Of a DNA stretch of 46,197 nt, positions 31,819-40,674 are shown piece by piece. The position numbers and the translations under genes are program-made. The DNA comes from CAYTCZ01 sp964436315 (GTDB lineage Bacteria; Actinomycetota; Thermoleophilia; Gaiellales; Gaiellaceae), in assembly GCA_964436315.1 (NCBI GenBank), contig CAYTCZ010000011.1:1-46197 (forward strand), given 5' to 3'. A model generated the notes under the pieces. That model searched no databases. It saw only the letters and a list, made by a program, of their open reading frames with translations, and had not been told where the DNA came from. Position 1 is the stretch's first letter. Every line of letters starts with the position of its first letter.

Positions 31819-32907
31819 GTGAGTGAAATAGAGGGCACACGAGGACTCGCCGAACGGGCCGGCTCCGAACACGTAGGCGCAGAATCGACACGCAACCGTC
31901 GCATCGTCGTGACACGGCGTGGCGGGCCTCGTGTGTTGCAGGTCGTGGAGGAGGATCTCCCGAGACCCGAGCCAGGCGAGGCACGGGTGAAGGTCCTAGC
32001 CGCCGGAGTCTCCGCCTACGATCTCATGATCCGGTCAATCTTGCTCCCGGGGAACCCACGCGTGCCGTTTACTCCCGGCGAGGACATCGTTGGCGTCGTC
32101 GATGAGGTTGGCGACGGATCATCGGCTTTCGAGCCGGGCCAGATGGTTGCGGCGTGGACCTTCGGTGATGGCGGTGGCTACGCGGAGTTCGTCTGCCGGT
32201 CCGTGGGCGAGTTAGTTCCGGTTCCCTCGGGTCTCGATCCCGTCAAGGCCGTCTGCATGGTCGTGAACTTCCTCACCGCCCATCTTTACCTCCACCAGAC
32301 CGCCAGGGTGCGAAAGGGTGAGCGGATCCTGGTGCACGGCGCGGCTGGGGGACTCGGAACCGCGTTGATCCAGCTCGGCAAGCTGGCCGATCTCGAGATA
32401 TACGGCACGGTCTCGAAGCACAACCACGCACTCGTGTCCGAACTCGGGGCAACGCCGATCGACTATCGCGGGGAAGACTTCGTCGAGCGCATTCGTAGCC
32501 TGACCGGCGACGGAGTGGATGTCGTGTTCGACCCGATTGGTGGCGCGCGACAGCTCTGGAGGTCCTACCGGACGCTGCGAAGAGGTGGACGCCTCGTGCC
32601 CCTCGGTAGCGTTGCGACTGAAGAAGTCGGGGTACGTTCGATTCCGTTCAGCCTGATGGCGATCGGTCTCACGAAGCTCATCCCTGATGGCAAACGAACG
32701 CCACTCTCCCCGAACATGATGAAGTTTCCCCACACACACCCGACCTGGTACAGCGTCACGCTGAGAGAACTCCTCAACCTGGCAGCGGACGGCACCGTCG
32801 CTCCCGTGGTCGCAGAGCGTATTCCCCTGGCTGAAGCCACTCGAGCCCACGAGTTACTCGAGCGCGGCGGACACGCCGGCAAGGTGGTTTTGGTCACAGG
32901 CGCGTAG
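31819..32907 (+). CDS. Medium-chain quinone oxidoreductase-like protein
   Basis: A roughly 362-aa NADPH-dependent oxidoreductase of the MDR superfamily, without structural zinc cysteines. An N-terminal GroES-like domain includes RVKVLAAGVSAYDLMIR and FTPGEDIVGVVDEVG; the Rossmann domain shows RILVHGAAGGLGTALIQLGKL and VDVVFDPIGG; the C-terminus has GHAGKVVLV. The start is uncertain. GTG 31819 is the nearest canonical codon giving a reasonable length, but homologues usually begin near the RRIVVTRRGGP stretch at ~31898, where no good start is seen. It is divergent from the isomerase operon. Confidence 0.85.
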   Translation: MSEIEGTRGLAERAGSEHVGAESTRNRRIVVTRRGGPRVLQVVEEDLPRPEPGEARVKVLAAGVSAYDLMIRSILLPGNPRVPFTPGEDIVGVVDEVGDGSSAFEPGQMVAAWTFGDGGGYAEFVCRSVGELVPVPSGLDPVKAVCMVVNFLTAHLYLHQTARVRKGERILVHGAAGGLGTALIQLGKLADLEIYGTVSKHNHALVSELGATPIDYRGEDFVERIRSLTGDGVDVVFDPIGGARQLWRSYRTLRRGGRLVPLGSVATEEVGVRSIPFSLMAIGLTKLIPDGKRTPLSPNMMKFPHTHPTWYSVTLRELLNLAADGTVAPVVAERIPLAEATRAHELLERGGHAGKVVLVTGA

Positions 32908-32954
32908 CGCGCATCTAAGCCGAGCACGCGGCGACCCCGATTTCCGCTTGCTTC

Positions 32955-35900
32955 TTACGTCCTGGAAGCCCCTGCCAGACCTAGTTGTAGTCCGATCACG
33001 GCGTCAAGCAATTCGAGTCCGCGAGCAAACTCGTCGGTACGAAGCGACACCTCACGCGCGCTCGACGAGTAGACGGCAGTGTCGACCAGTGCGCGCAGTC
33101 CGCGCAGCTCCGCTGCGCCGAGGACAAGTGGGCCAACGGAGATCTTTCCGCCGCGGAAGACGAGGTAATCGGCACCGAGTCGAGCGATCTTCAGTTTCGA
33201 TTCCTGGATGACGAAGAGGTTTTCCACCGGCTGGGGCAGCGGTCCGTACTGGTCTTCGATCGCCGCCTGTAGCTCCCGCAACTCGTCCTCGGACTCGATG
33301 AGCGCAAGTCTCCTGTGGAGGTCAATCTTCTGAGCCTCGGCTGGGATATATGTCGGAGCGACGTAGGCATCGATCTGGGCGTCGACGCGGACCGGCCGGG
33401 TTACCGCACGCTGGGTGCCGCTGAGCTCCGCAACCGCCTCGCCGAGCAGCTCGACATAGAGCTCGAACCCGATCGCGGCCACGTGACCCGACTGCTCCGG
33501 GCCGAGTAGATCTCCGGCACCCCGGATTTCGAGGTCACGCATTGCGATCTGAAAACCAGCGCCGAGCTCAGTGTGGTCGGCGATTGCGGACAAGCGTGCG
33601 CGCGCCTCGGGCGACAACTCCTGCGCGTCCGGATAGAACAAGTAGGCGTGCGCAGTCACGTCGCTACGGCCGACGCGCCCCCTGATCTGGTAGAGCTGCG
33701 CGAGCCCCAGCGCATCGGAGCGCTCGACAACGAGCGTATTGGCCTGCGGGATGTCAAGGCCGGATTCGATAATGGTCGTCGACACCAGGACGTCGGCGCT
33801 GCCCTCGAGAAACTCCAGCATGCGCTGTTCGAGCTCACGCTCGGGCAACTGGCCGTGGACGACGAGAAAGCGGAGCTCCGGACAGAGTTGGCGGAGCGAC
33901 TCGGCGCGCTCGTCGATTGTCTCAACGCGGTTGTGCAGAAAGAACGACTGCCCGTCGCGCTCGTGCTCGCGCCGTAACGCCAGCTGCACGACCTCCGCGT
34001 TGTACTCATCGACGTGCGTACGTATCGCTCGTCGTCCGACGGGCGGCGTCTCGATCACTGAGATGTCCCGCAGCCCGGACAGCGACATGTGAAGCGTCCG
34101 CGGAATCGGGGTCGCGGAGAGAGCGAGGACATCAACTTCGAGGCGGAGCTGACGGAGGAGCTCCTTCTGGGCTACACCGAATCGCTGCTCCTCGTCGACG
34201 ACGACCAAGCCAAGGTCGTTCGGAAGAACGTCCCGAGAGAGCACTCGGTGTGTCCCGATCAGGACATCGACCTTCCCGGCCTCAAAATCGGCGAGGACCC
34301 GCTTCACCTCGGCACGACTGCGGAAGCGCGAAACCATCTCGACAATGACGGGGAAGTCCCGATAGCGGTCCCGGAACGTGTTCCAATGCTGTTGCGCGAG
34401 AATCGTCGTCGGTGCGAGCAAGAGCGTCTGTTTTCCGTTTACCGCTACGGCGAACGCGGCACGAACGGCGATCTCCGTTTTCCCAAAGCCGACATCCCCA
34501 CAGATCAGCCGGTCCATTGGCGTGCCTGACTCGAGGTCTTCCTTGACCGCCTCGATCGCGCGCTGCTGATCGACTGTTTCTTCGAAGCCGAAGCTTGCTT
34601 CCAACTGCTCGATCAGGTCGCCGTCGACGTCGAACTCGGCGCCCGTCGCGCGCTGGCGTTGCGCATAGAGAGCGAGAAGCTCACCCGCCAGTTCGCGAGC
34701 GCCGGCTCGTGCGCGTGACTTGATTTGTTGCCACGCTTTCCCGCCGAGCTTTGACAACGCCGGCGCATGTCCATCGGCGCCGACATAGCGCGAGACCTTC
34801 CCGATCTGCTCGTGCGGGACGTACAGCCGGTCGTCGCCCTTGAAGCCCAAGAAGAGGTAGTCGCGCGTTACACCTGCGACAGTCTTCGTCTCGAAGCCCA
34901 GCAACTTGCCGACGCCATGATCCTCGTGGACGACGTAGTTCCCCGTTCGGAGGTCGGCGAAGCTCTGGAGCGCCCTCCCCGTGCGCGGCTCCGAGCGCGG
35001 AGGACGTTTTCGAAACACCTGCGTGTCTGGGAGTAGCGCGATCCCGACCTCGCGCGCGAGGAAGCCACGTCGCGACGGAGCGACGACGAACGACACCCCG
35101 GGGTCGGGCGGAATTTCACCGCCGTCCTCGAGCACTCCGGGCTCCAGCCGCCGGAGCAACGCCTTCGTTCGCATCGCTTCGCCCTGATGGGCAAACGACA
35201 CGACGACCCGCATCCCGCGCGCGACGAGCGCCTCGAGATCACGCTCCGCCTCCGTTACACCTCGCGCCGCGAGAGCCGGCCGCTGCGCCTCGAACTGGTG
35301 AGGCTGACCGCGCGGAAGCTCATCGAGCTCTGCGGCGTCGTCGATATCGAGCACGTGACCGACCTCTTCGGTCCAGATCCGCTCGACTTCGTGTCGCTGC
35401 CAGACGAACTCGGGAGCCTCGACCGCCGGCACGAGATCCTCGGGAGGGCCGCCGTCGCCCCCATCCGGGTCGACTGAGAGCTCGAGTGAATCCTCGTCGG
35501 GCACGCGCTCACTCGCCGGGTGGATGACGGCCTGACTCAGCGGACGCAACGTGCGTTGCGTGAACGGCGAAAAGGCTCGGATCGACTCGATCTCATCCCC
35601 GAAGAACTCGATTCGCACGGGCTCTCGGCCGGTGGTGGGAAAGACGTCGACGATCCCACCACGAACCGCGAACTCGCCCCGTTCGGCGACGCGGTCCGTT
35701 CGCTCATAGCCCGCGAGCGCCAGAAGCTCGACGAGCGTCTCGCCTCCCGGATCATCACCAGGTGCAAACTGGATTGTCTCCGCCCTGGCCGGTACCGGTG
35801 GAAGGCCTTGGGCGAGGCCGAGGGCCGAAAGGCATACGAGACCACCTGAGGCAAGGACAGCCAGTCCTCTGGCTCGCTCGCCGACCAGGTGCGGGGGCGG

Positions 35901-36206
35901 CTGGAGGCCGCTCTCCCAGCTCACGCCCCTCGAGACGAACAGGCCGACGTTATCCTCGCCGAGGTACCACGACGCCGCCTCTGCTACATCGCGTGCGTCG
36001 GCGTCATCTGGGAGGAGGCAGAGCGTCGGTCCGGAGCGTGTCAGCTGGAGAGCGGCCAGAAACAGCGGCAGAATCGGTTCCGAAACTCTGGCCGCGCCGG
36101 GTTCGCGCAGGAAGGCCTCGAACGTCTCGCTCGAGGCGAACTCCTTCGCGATGACCTCGAGCGCAGGACGTTTCATCCCAGTCGGCGGCGCACTCACTCC
36201 GCCGGC
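32955..36206 (-). CDS. mfd: Transcription-repair coupling factor Mfd
   Basis: A 1083-aa ATP-driven translocase that removes stalled RNA polymerase and recruits UvrA. Domains in order are: a UvrB-like N-terminal region with RGGIVDVFPTTGREPVRIEFFGDEIESIR; the CarD-like RNA polymerase-interacting domain with NYVVHEDHGVGKLLGFE; helicase motifs LICGDVGFGKTEIAVRAAF (Walker A), VVVDEEQRFGV (DEEQ) and ALSATPIPRTLHMSL; and the TRCF C-terminal domain. The start is one of ATG 36206 or 36176; 36206 has TAGG/GGTGG just upstream. A duplicated structured element lies 87-166 nt upstream of this gene. Confidence 0.97.
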   Translation of the reverse strand, partial: AGGVSAPPTGMKRPALEVIAKEFASSETFEAFLREPGAARVSEPILPLFLAALQLTRSGPTLCLLPDDADARDVAEAASWYLGEDNVGLFVSRGVSWESGLQPPPHLVGERARGLAVLASGGLVCLSALGLAQGLPPVPARAETIQFAPGDDPGGETLVELLALAGYERTDRVAERGEFAVRGGIVDVFPTTGREPVRIEFFGDEIESIRAFSPFTQRTLRPLSQAVIHPASERVPDEDSLELSVDPDGGDGGPPEDLVPAVEAPEFVWQRHEVERIWTEEVGHVLDIDDAAELDELPRGQPHQFEAQRPALAARGVTEAERDLEALVARGMRVVVSFAHQGEAMRTKALLRRLEPGVLEDGGEIPPDPGVSFVVAPSRRGFLAREVGIALLPDTQVFRKRPPRSEPRTGRALQSFADLRTGNYVVHEDHGVGKLLGFETKTVAGVTRDYLFLGFKGDDRLYVPHEQIGKVSRYVGADGHAPALSKLGGKAWQQIKSRARAGARELAGELLALYAQRQRATGAEFDVDGDLIEQLEASFGFEETVDQQRAIEAVKEDLESGTPMDRLICGDVGFGKTEIAVRAAFAVAVNGKQTLLLAPTTILAQQHWNTFRDRYRDFPVIVEMVSRFRSRAEVKRVLADFEAGKVDVLIGTHRVLSRDVLPNDLGLVVVDEEQRFGVAQKELLRQLRLEVDVLALSATPIPRTLHMSLSGLRDISVIETPPVGRRAIRTHVDEYNAEVVQLALRREHERDGQSFFLHNRVETIDERAESLRQLCPELRFLVVHGQLPERELEQRMLEFLEGSADVLVSTTIIESGLDIPQANTLVVERSDALGLAQLYQIRGRVGRSDVTAHAYLFYPDAQELSPEARARLSAIADHTELGAGFQIAMRDLEIRGAGDLLGPEQSGHVAAIGFELYVELLGEAVAELSGTQRAVTRPVRVDAQIDAYVAPTYIPAEAQKIDLHRRLALIESEDELRELQAAIEDQYGPLPQPVENLFVIQESKLKIARLGADYLVFRGGKISVGPLVLGAAELRGLRALVDTAVYSSSAREVSLRTDEFARGLELLDAVIGLQLGLAGASRT

Positions 36207-36520
36207 CATCCTAGTCACCACCGCCGGGGCACCCGAATGGTCTCTCCGGTAAGTGCGAGCTTGCATGGCACGCCACGCAGGACCGTGGCGGCGCGAAAAC
36301 CGAGCAGGTCGAGGGACGCAGGGAGGCTTCATACGCAGACGGTATGGAGCCGACCGAGGACGAAGAGATGCGCGCCGGCGAGGAGGTGAGCGTACCCCAG
36401 CGTGTCAACTTGGCTCTGGATTGCGCCGGAACGGTGACGCCCACGGGGTGCTTCCCTTGCCGGACGAGCGCACCCGACCGCGAGACTGATCGACGGAGCC
36501 ACTGGCTCGGGAGCTGACCC
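36207..36520. other. 314-bp intergenic region between pth and mfd
   Basis: It contains element copy A (36293-36372) and a TTGACA-like sequence on the minus strand upstream of it, without a spaced -10. An unannotated plus-strand ORF of 57 codons (ATG 36344 to TGA 36517) starts inside the element; its protein has no recognisable domain. Confidence 0.6.
36293..36372 (-). ncRNA. Conserved structured leader element, copy A (mfd)
   Basis: About 68 of 80 aligned columns match copy B at 45132-45209. It folds as a 10-bp hairpin (36325-36334 with 36342-36351, one wobble) enclosed by GGTC/GACC (36307-36310 with 36352-36355). The flanks are almost invariant between copies, while the hairpin differs with pairing preserved. 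The strand is uncertain; minus is chosen because both copies precede minus-strand genes. It matches no riboswitch class that I recognise. Confidence 0.5.
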
Positions 36521-37123
36521 TCAAATGCGCTCGTTGACCGTCTGCTGAGCTGCTTCGAGTCCCTGCCCGACGATCAGTTCGGCGGCGTCTGCAGCACGCG
36601 AGACGAGTCCCTCCACGTCAACCTCGGTCGGGAAGTCCGAGAGAAGGAAATCGCGGAGTGGCCGCGGATCACCTCGGTCAGGCCGCCCTATCCCGACCCG
36701 CAAGCGCAGGAACTCGTCGGTTCCGAGCACTCGGTTAATCGAACGCAGACCGTTGTGGCCGGCGAACCCGCCGCCGCGGCGCGCCTGGAGCCGACCGAGG
36801 TCGAGGTCGGCCTCGTCGTAGACGACGAGGAGAGCGTGCGGCGCAAGCTTGAAGAAGCAGGTTGCCTTGCCGACCGACCGTCCAGATTCGTTCATGAACG
36901 TCTGGGGCTTCAGCAGCCCGAGCGGCCGCTCCGAAACGTCGACTTTCTGAAACTCGCCCGAGAACTTCGACTGCCAACCTGCACCGTGTCGGCGCGCAAG
37001 CTCGTCGCAAACCATGAAACCCACGTTGTGACGATGGGCGGCGTAGGCGGGCCCTGGGTTGCCAAGGCCTGCGATGAGAAAGTCCAGCGTCGGGGCGAAC
37101 CTGCCCCGACGAAACAGACGCAC
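36521..37123 (-). CDS. pth: Peptidyl-tRNA hydrolase
   Basis: A 200-aa enzyme that releases tRNA from prematurely terminated peptidyl-tRNA. Signatures are LIAGLGNPGPAYAAHRHNVGFMV (substrate loop with catalytic His), LLKPQTFMNESGRSV, VVYDEADLDLGRLQAR (catalytic Asp) and GGGFAGHNGLRSI. It starts with GTG 3 nt after the rplY stop, with GAGGA from the rplY end as ribosome site, so the two are coupled. The rplY-pth order is the normal bacterial one. Confidence 0.97.
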   Translation of the reverse strand: MRLFRRGRFAPTLDFLIAGLGNPGPAYAAHRHNVGFMVCDELARRHGAGWQSKFSGEFQKVDVSERPLGLLKPQTFMNESGRSVGKATCFFKLAPHALLVVYDEADLDLGRLQARRGGGFAGHNGLRSINRVLGTDEFLRLRVGIGRPDRGDPRPLRDFLLSDFPTEVDVEGLVSRAADAAELIVGQGLEAAQQTVNERI

Positions 37124-37126
37124 GGT

Positions 37127-37822
37127 CTATTCCTCGGGCTCGGACTCTGCGGCGGGCTCCTCTTCCTCCGCTTCCTCCTCGGCCGGAACCTCGCCCTCTG
37201 GAAGCTCTCCCTCCTCGAGCTCCTCTTCTTCCTCCACGACTTCCGGCTCTTCGACCTTGGTCGGCTGGGTAACCGTTATGAGGACGAGTTCTTCGTCGTC
37301 GAGCACTTTCGTTCCTTCAGGAGGCGTTAGGTCGCCGACGCGAAGACTGTCGCCAATCGTGAGAGCAGAGACCTCGAGTTGGAGGCGGTCCGGAACCTCC
37401 ATCGGCAGGGCTTCGACCGTAACTTCACGTACGAGCTGGTTCTGGACGCCGCCCTGTGTGACGCCCTCCGGAGTTCCAACGAGTTCGACGGGGATGGACA
37501 CCTGAATCGCCTGGTCGAGACGAATCTCGTGTAGGTCGATATGAAGGAGTCGACCGTCTCGGGCATCGCGCTGAAAATCTTTGAGCACCGCGTGATGCAC
37601 CTTCTTCTGGCCGTCTAGCGCGACATCGAGAATTGCGGTGGCTCCGTGCTCCCCCGTCAGCGCCTGGCGCAAATCGCGCTCGGAGACGCTAAAGGAGTGA
37701 GCCGGTTTGCCTGCACCGTACAGAACTCCCGGGATCAGCCCTTCAGCTCGAAGTCGCTTCGAGCTCCGGCTCCCCTTGCCGTTTCGTCCCTGTACGTCGA
37801 GTTTGACGCGCTCACTCGCCAC
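37127..37822 (-). CDS. rplY: Ribosomal protein bL25 (CTC form)
   Basis: A 231-aa 5S-rRNA-binding ribosomal protein of the long Ctc/TL5 type. The L25 domain (about 1-95) includes KLDVQGRNGKGSRSSKRLRAEGLIPGVLYG and HHAVLKDFQRDARDGRLLHIDL. The second beta-domain follows, with IPVELVGTPEGVTQGG. The last ~45 residues are almost all Glu/Pro, an acidic tail. GTG at 37822 is preferred over TTG at 37831 because TACACT lies 8 nt before it and it gives the usual ASERVKL N-terminus. Confidence 0.95.
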   Translation of the reverse strand: MASERVKLDVQGRNGKGSRSSKRLRAEGLIPGVLYGAGKPAHSFSVSERDLRQALTGEHGATAILDVALDGQKKVHHAVLKDFQRDARDGRLLHIDLHEIRLDQAIQVSIPVELVGTPEGVTQGGVQNQLVREVTVEALPMEVPDRLQLEVSALTIGDSLRVGDLTPPEGTKVLDDEELVLITVTQPTKVEEPEVVEEEEELEEGELPEGEVPAEEEAEEEEPAAESEPEE

Positions 37823-37830
37823 GGCCGGCA

Positions 37831-37836
37831 AGTGTA
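37831..37836 (-). promoter_or_regulatory. Putative -10 (TACACT) of rplY-pth, leaderless
   Basis: On the minus strand TACACT ends 8 nt before the GTG at 37822. There is no Shine-Dalgarno and no clear -35. Confidence 0.45.
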
Positions 37837-38360
37837 GCGAACGTCCCTCGACTCACCCTCCGAGCAGGAACCGGAGTATGAAGACTGCCGGGATCAGCGC
37901 CGCAATCGAGAAACCGACGTAACGAACGCAGTCGCCATCACGAACATCTGAGTCACAGGATCAAGTTGCATGACTCAACTCCGTTCAGCTCCTTTTGAGC
38001 GGCAGCCCACCGACGAGCGGGCCCCGAGGGCGGATTGTGTTCCGCCCGGGGCCCGAACCTTTCGCCGTTTGTGGCTTGTGCCGCAGTTCCAGCTCGTCTC
38101 CAACGTGGGAACAAAACCCTGTACTCTCTCCGACCTCCGAGAGAGCTCCCGCCGCATCGGAGCCCTCCGGTCGCCTCTATCCAGTATCCGCCAGGCATTC
38201 GACTTCACGGATCCCCCGACGGTTGGTTCACGGAGGTGCTTCACCACGGTTCACCCACTGGGCCGCCTCCGCCGGCGGTTGATCAGGGCCATCTGCCGCT
38301 GACCAGCCTGCGAGTCTGCTTAGCTTCAGATCCGAATGGTGAGAAGGGAGCCATAGATCG
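37837..38360. other. ~520-bp gene-free region
   Basis: It carries the promoter zones of rplY (minus) and the GST-like gene (plus). On the minus strand at about 37855-37960 a hydrophobic reading frame (YVGFSIAALIPAVFILRFLLGG, stop near 37856) looks like the end of a small membrane protein. It has no start codon, so it is at most a remnant. Confidence 0.5.
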
Positions 38361-39353
38361 ATGTCGGAGCCGCAATCAGGCGACGCTCAGGCCAGAGAAA
38401 CAGCAACCGAGATCGACGCCACCGGCGGCGAGTCACGCGAGCAGCCGATCCCGGGTGAATACATCCGTCGGCCGAGCTTCTTCCGCGAATGGGTCACACA
38501 GGATGGCGGTTCGGGTCTACCCGCCGAGCCGAATCGCTACCACATCTACCTGTGCCTGGCGTGCCCGTGGTCCCATCGCGTCTCGATCTTCTTGTCGCTC
38601 AAGGGGCTGGAGGGCGTCGTCGGCCTCACTCTGCTCGATCCCGTTCGGGACGACCGGGGCTGGCGGTTCGGAGACGGAGAGGACGGGGAAGCAGATCCAA
38701 TCAACGGATTCAGCTACCTGAGCGAAGCCTACGCCGTGACCAATCCGGAGTACGAGGGACGAATCACCTCTCCGGTGCTTTGGGACACGGTCGGCGGTCG
38801 GATTGTCAACAACGAGTCAAGCGAAATCATCCGGATGCTCAACAGCGAGTTCGAAACCTGGGCGACCAGTTCCGACGATTTCTATCCGGAAGAGCTAAGG
38901 AGCGAGATCGACGAGGTCAACGATCGCGTCTACGCGACGGTGAACAATGGTGTGTATCGCGCGGGGTTCGCCCGGAGCCAACAGGCGTACGAGCAGGCCT
39001 TCGTGCAGCTCTTCGAGACTCTCGACTGGCTGGACAGCCGACTCAGCTCCCAGCGCTACCTCGTCGGGAATCGGCTTACGGAAGCCGACTGGCGTCTATT
39101 CGTGACACTGGTTCGATTCGACTCCGTGTACTACAGCCACTTCAAATGCAACCGCAGGCGAATCGTTGATTACCCGCACCTCTGGGACTACACACGCGAT
39201 CTCTACCAGCATCCCGGAGTTGCCAAGACGGTCAACATGGATCACATCAAGCGGCACTACTACGTGTCGCACGTGGGTATCAATCCCACTCAGATCGTTC
39301 CCCTCGGGCCTGCCCTTGATTTCACGGCCCCCCACATCCGCTCGGCGCTCTAG
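38361..39353 (+). CDS. Glutathionyl-hydroquinone reductase-like GST (Xi class)
   Basis: A 330-aa thioredoxin-fold transferase related to YqjG/PcpF, which removes thiol adducts from hydroquinones. The signature YLCLACPWSHR places the catalytic Cys at C68. NNESSEIIRMLNSEF is the G-site motif, and the all-helical C-terminal domain includes DWRLFVTLVRFDSVYYSHFKCN, typical of the Xi class. As actinobacteria use mycothiol rather than glutathione, the physiological thiol may be different. GAAGGGAG lies 10 nt before the ATG. Confidence 0.93.
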   Translation: MSEPQSGDAQARETATEIDATGGESREQPIPGEYIRRPSFFREWVTQDGGSGLPAEPNRYHIYLCLACPWSHRVSIFLSLKGLEGVVGLTLLDPVRDDRGWRFGDGEDGEADPINGFSYLSEAYAVTNPEYEGRITSPVLWDTVGGRIVNNESSEIIRMLNSEFETWATSSDDFYPEELRSEIDEVNDRVYATVNNGVYRAGFARSQQAYEQAFVQLFETLDWLDSRLSSQRYLVGNRLTEADWRLFVTLVRFDSVYYSHFKCNRRRIVDYPHLWDYTRDLYQHPGVAKTVNMDHIKRHYYVSHVGINPTQIVPLGPALDFTAPHIRSAL

Positions 39354-39407
39354 TCGGCTCGGGCTGCTGTCTCGGTGCCCGCCCTACCAAACCGAGTGCA
39401 CATCGCA

Positions 39408-40592
39408 TCAGCTCGCAGATGACTCGATCGCCTGCTCGAGATCCTCGAGCAGGTCGTCGGCATCCTCAAGCCCCACGGAAAATCGGATAAGCGCGTCGGT
39501 GATCCCGCTCCGCTCACGCTCGGCTGGACTGAGCCCCGAGTGGACAGCCGCAGCTGGTCGGACGATCAACGACTCGGCGCCGCCGAGGCTTGCGGCCACA
39601 ACTGGAATCGTCAGTCGGTCCAGGAATCGCTCGGCGCGCTCCGGCCCGCCATGCAACTCGAACGAGAGCACTCCTCCATAACCGTCGAACAGCAGGGACG
39701 CTCGCTCGTGCTGCGGGTGTGAGGCGAGCCCAGGATAGAAGACGTTCGCGACGTCGTCACGTGGCTCGAGGTATTCGGCGATCCGTCCCGCCGTCGCACA
39801 CTGCTCCGCAACTCGGACATGTACCGTCTTCAGACCACGCTCGAGGAGGAAGCACGCGTGCGCATCAAGTGCGCCCCCTAGGTGGTCCAGAGTCTTCTTG
39901 ATTCGCGACACGACGTCGGGCTGGCCGGCGACGGATCCTGCAATCAGATCGTTGTGTCCGTTCAGGTACTTGGTGCAGCTCTCGATCGTAAGGTCAAAGC
40001 CAAGTTCAGCCGGCCGTAGGTTCACTGGGCTCGCGAAGGTGTTGTCAATCACCGACATGAGACCGGCACTTCGAGCGAATTCCACGATCCCAACCAAGTC
40101 TGGGACTTGAACAAGTGGATTGCTGAGCGATTCGACGTAGATCGCTTTGGTATTCGATTGGCAAGCCTCTTGCCAGCTCGCGGCTTCCTCGGGATCGATC
40201 ACAGAATGCGCGATCCCAAGCCGCTCGAGCTCATTCGTGATCAGGCCGCTCGTTCCACCGTAGAGGCAGTCTTGAACGAGCAGATGGTCGCCTGCGGAGA
40301 GCACTGTGAGAAGCGACGCGGTGATCGCAGCCATGCCGCTCGAGGTCACGAGCGCGGCCGGCGCTCCCTCGAGTGACGCAATTCGCTCGCCCAGCACCTG
40401 GTGGTTCGGGCTGTTCGACAGCCTGAGGTAGCCAACGTCGTGGTAACTCTCACCGTGGAACTCGAACGTGCTCGACTGAAAAACCGGGGTCGAGATCGCA
40501 CGCTGTACGCGCGGTCTCGGAGCCCCCGAGTGAATGGCCCGAGTTCCGAGTGAGCGGCGCTCCGATGCCCGATGACGCTGTTCAGACTGCAT
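39408..40592 (-). CDS. Trans-sulfuration PLP enzyme (MetB/MetC/CGL family)
   Basis: A 394-aa PLP-dependent enzyme of cysteine/methionine interconversion. The cofactor lysine is K208 in IESCTKYLNGHNDLIAG. SSGMAA (phosphate cup), QDCLYGGT, and VIDNTFASPVNLRP are also standard. Its 180-residue core cannot separate cystathionine gamma-synthase, gamma-lyase, beta-lyase and methionine gamma-lyase. GGGAGGAG lies 8 nt before the ATG. A short cysteine-containing ORF upstream overlaps this start, suggesting sulfur-responsive control. Confidence 0.93.
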   Translation of the reverse strand: MQSEQRHRASERRSLGTRAIHSGAPRPRVQRAISTPVFQSSTFEFHGESYHDVGYLRLSNSPNHQVLGERIASLEGAPAALVTSSGMAAITASLLTVLSAGDHLLVQDCLYGGTSGLITNELERLGIAHSVIDPEEAASWQEACQSNTKAIYVESLSNPLVQVPDLVGIVEFARSAGLMSVIDNTFASPVNLRPAELGFDLTIESCTKYLNGHNDLIAGSVAGQPDVVSRIKKTLDHLGGALDAHACFLLERGLKTVHVRVAEQCATAGRIAEYLEPRDDVANVFYPGLASHPQHERASLLFDGYGGVLSFELHGGPERAERFLDRLTIPVVAASLGGAESLIVRPAAAVHSGLSPAERERSGITDALIRFSVGLEDADDLLEDLEQAIESSAS

Positions 40593-40674
40593 TGACGACT
40601 CCTCCCTGGCCTCGTGTGGAGCAATAGTGGCACTGCAGAGTGGCGGACGCGGTATTTATTCGGAGTCGTGCCAT
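40582..40674 (-). CDS. Cysteine-containing leader peptide (uORF)
   Basis: A 30-codon ORF, MARLRINTASATLQCHYC then STRGQGGVVNAV, with C15 and C18. Its TGA lies inside the first codons of the trans-sulfuration gene (the ATG is 40592, the uORF ends at 40582), and codons 23-26 contain that gene's Shine-Dalgarno. Translating ribosomes would therefore control access to it. Cysteine-bearing uORFs that attenuate sulfur genes are known in mycobacteria. Regulation here is inferred from position and composition. Confidence 0.55.
   Translation of the reverse strand: MARLRINTASATLQCHYCSTRGQGGVVNAV

Noticed and set aside
37856..37960. Hydrophobic minus-strand frame ending FLLGG
   Set aside because: No start codon in frame before the upstream stop.
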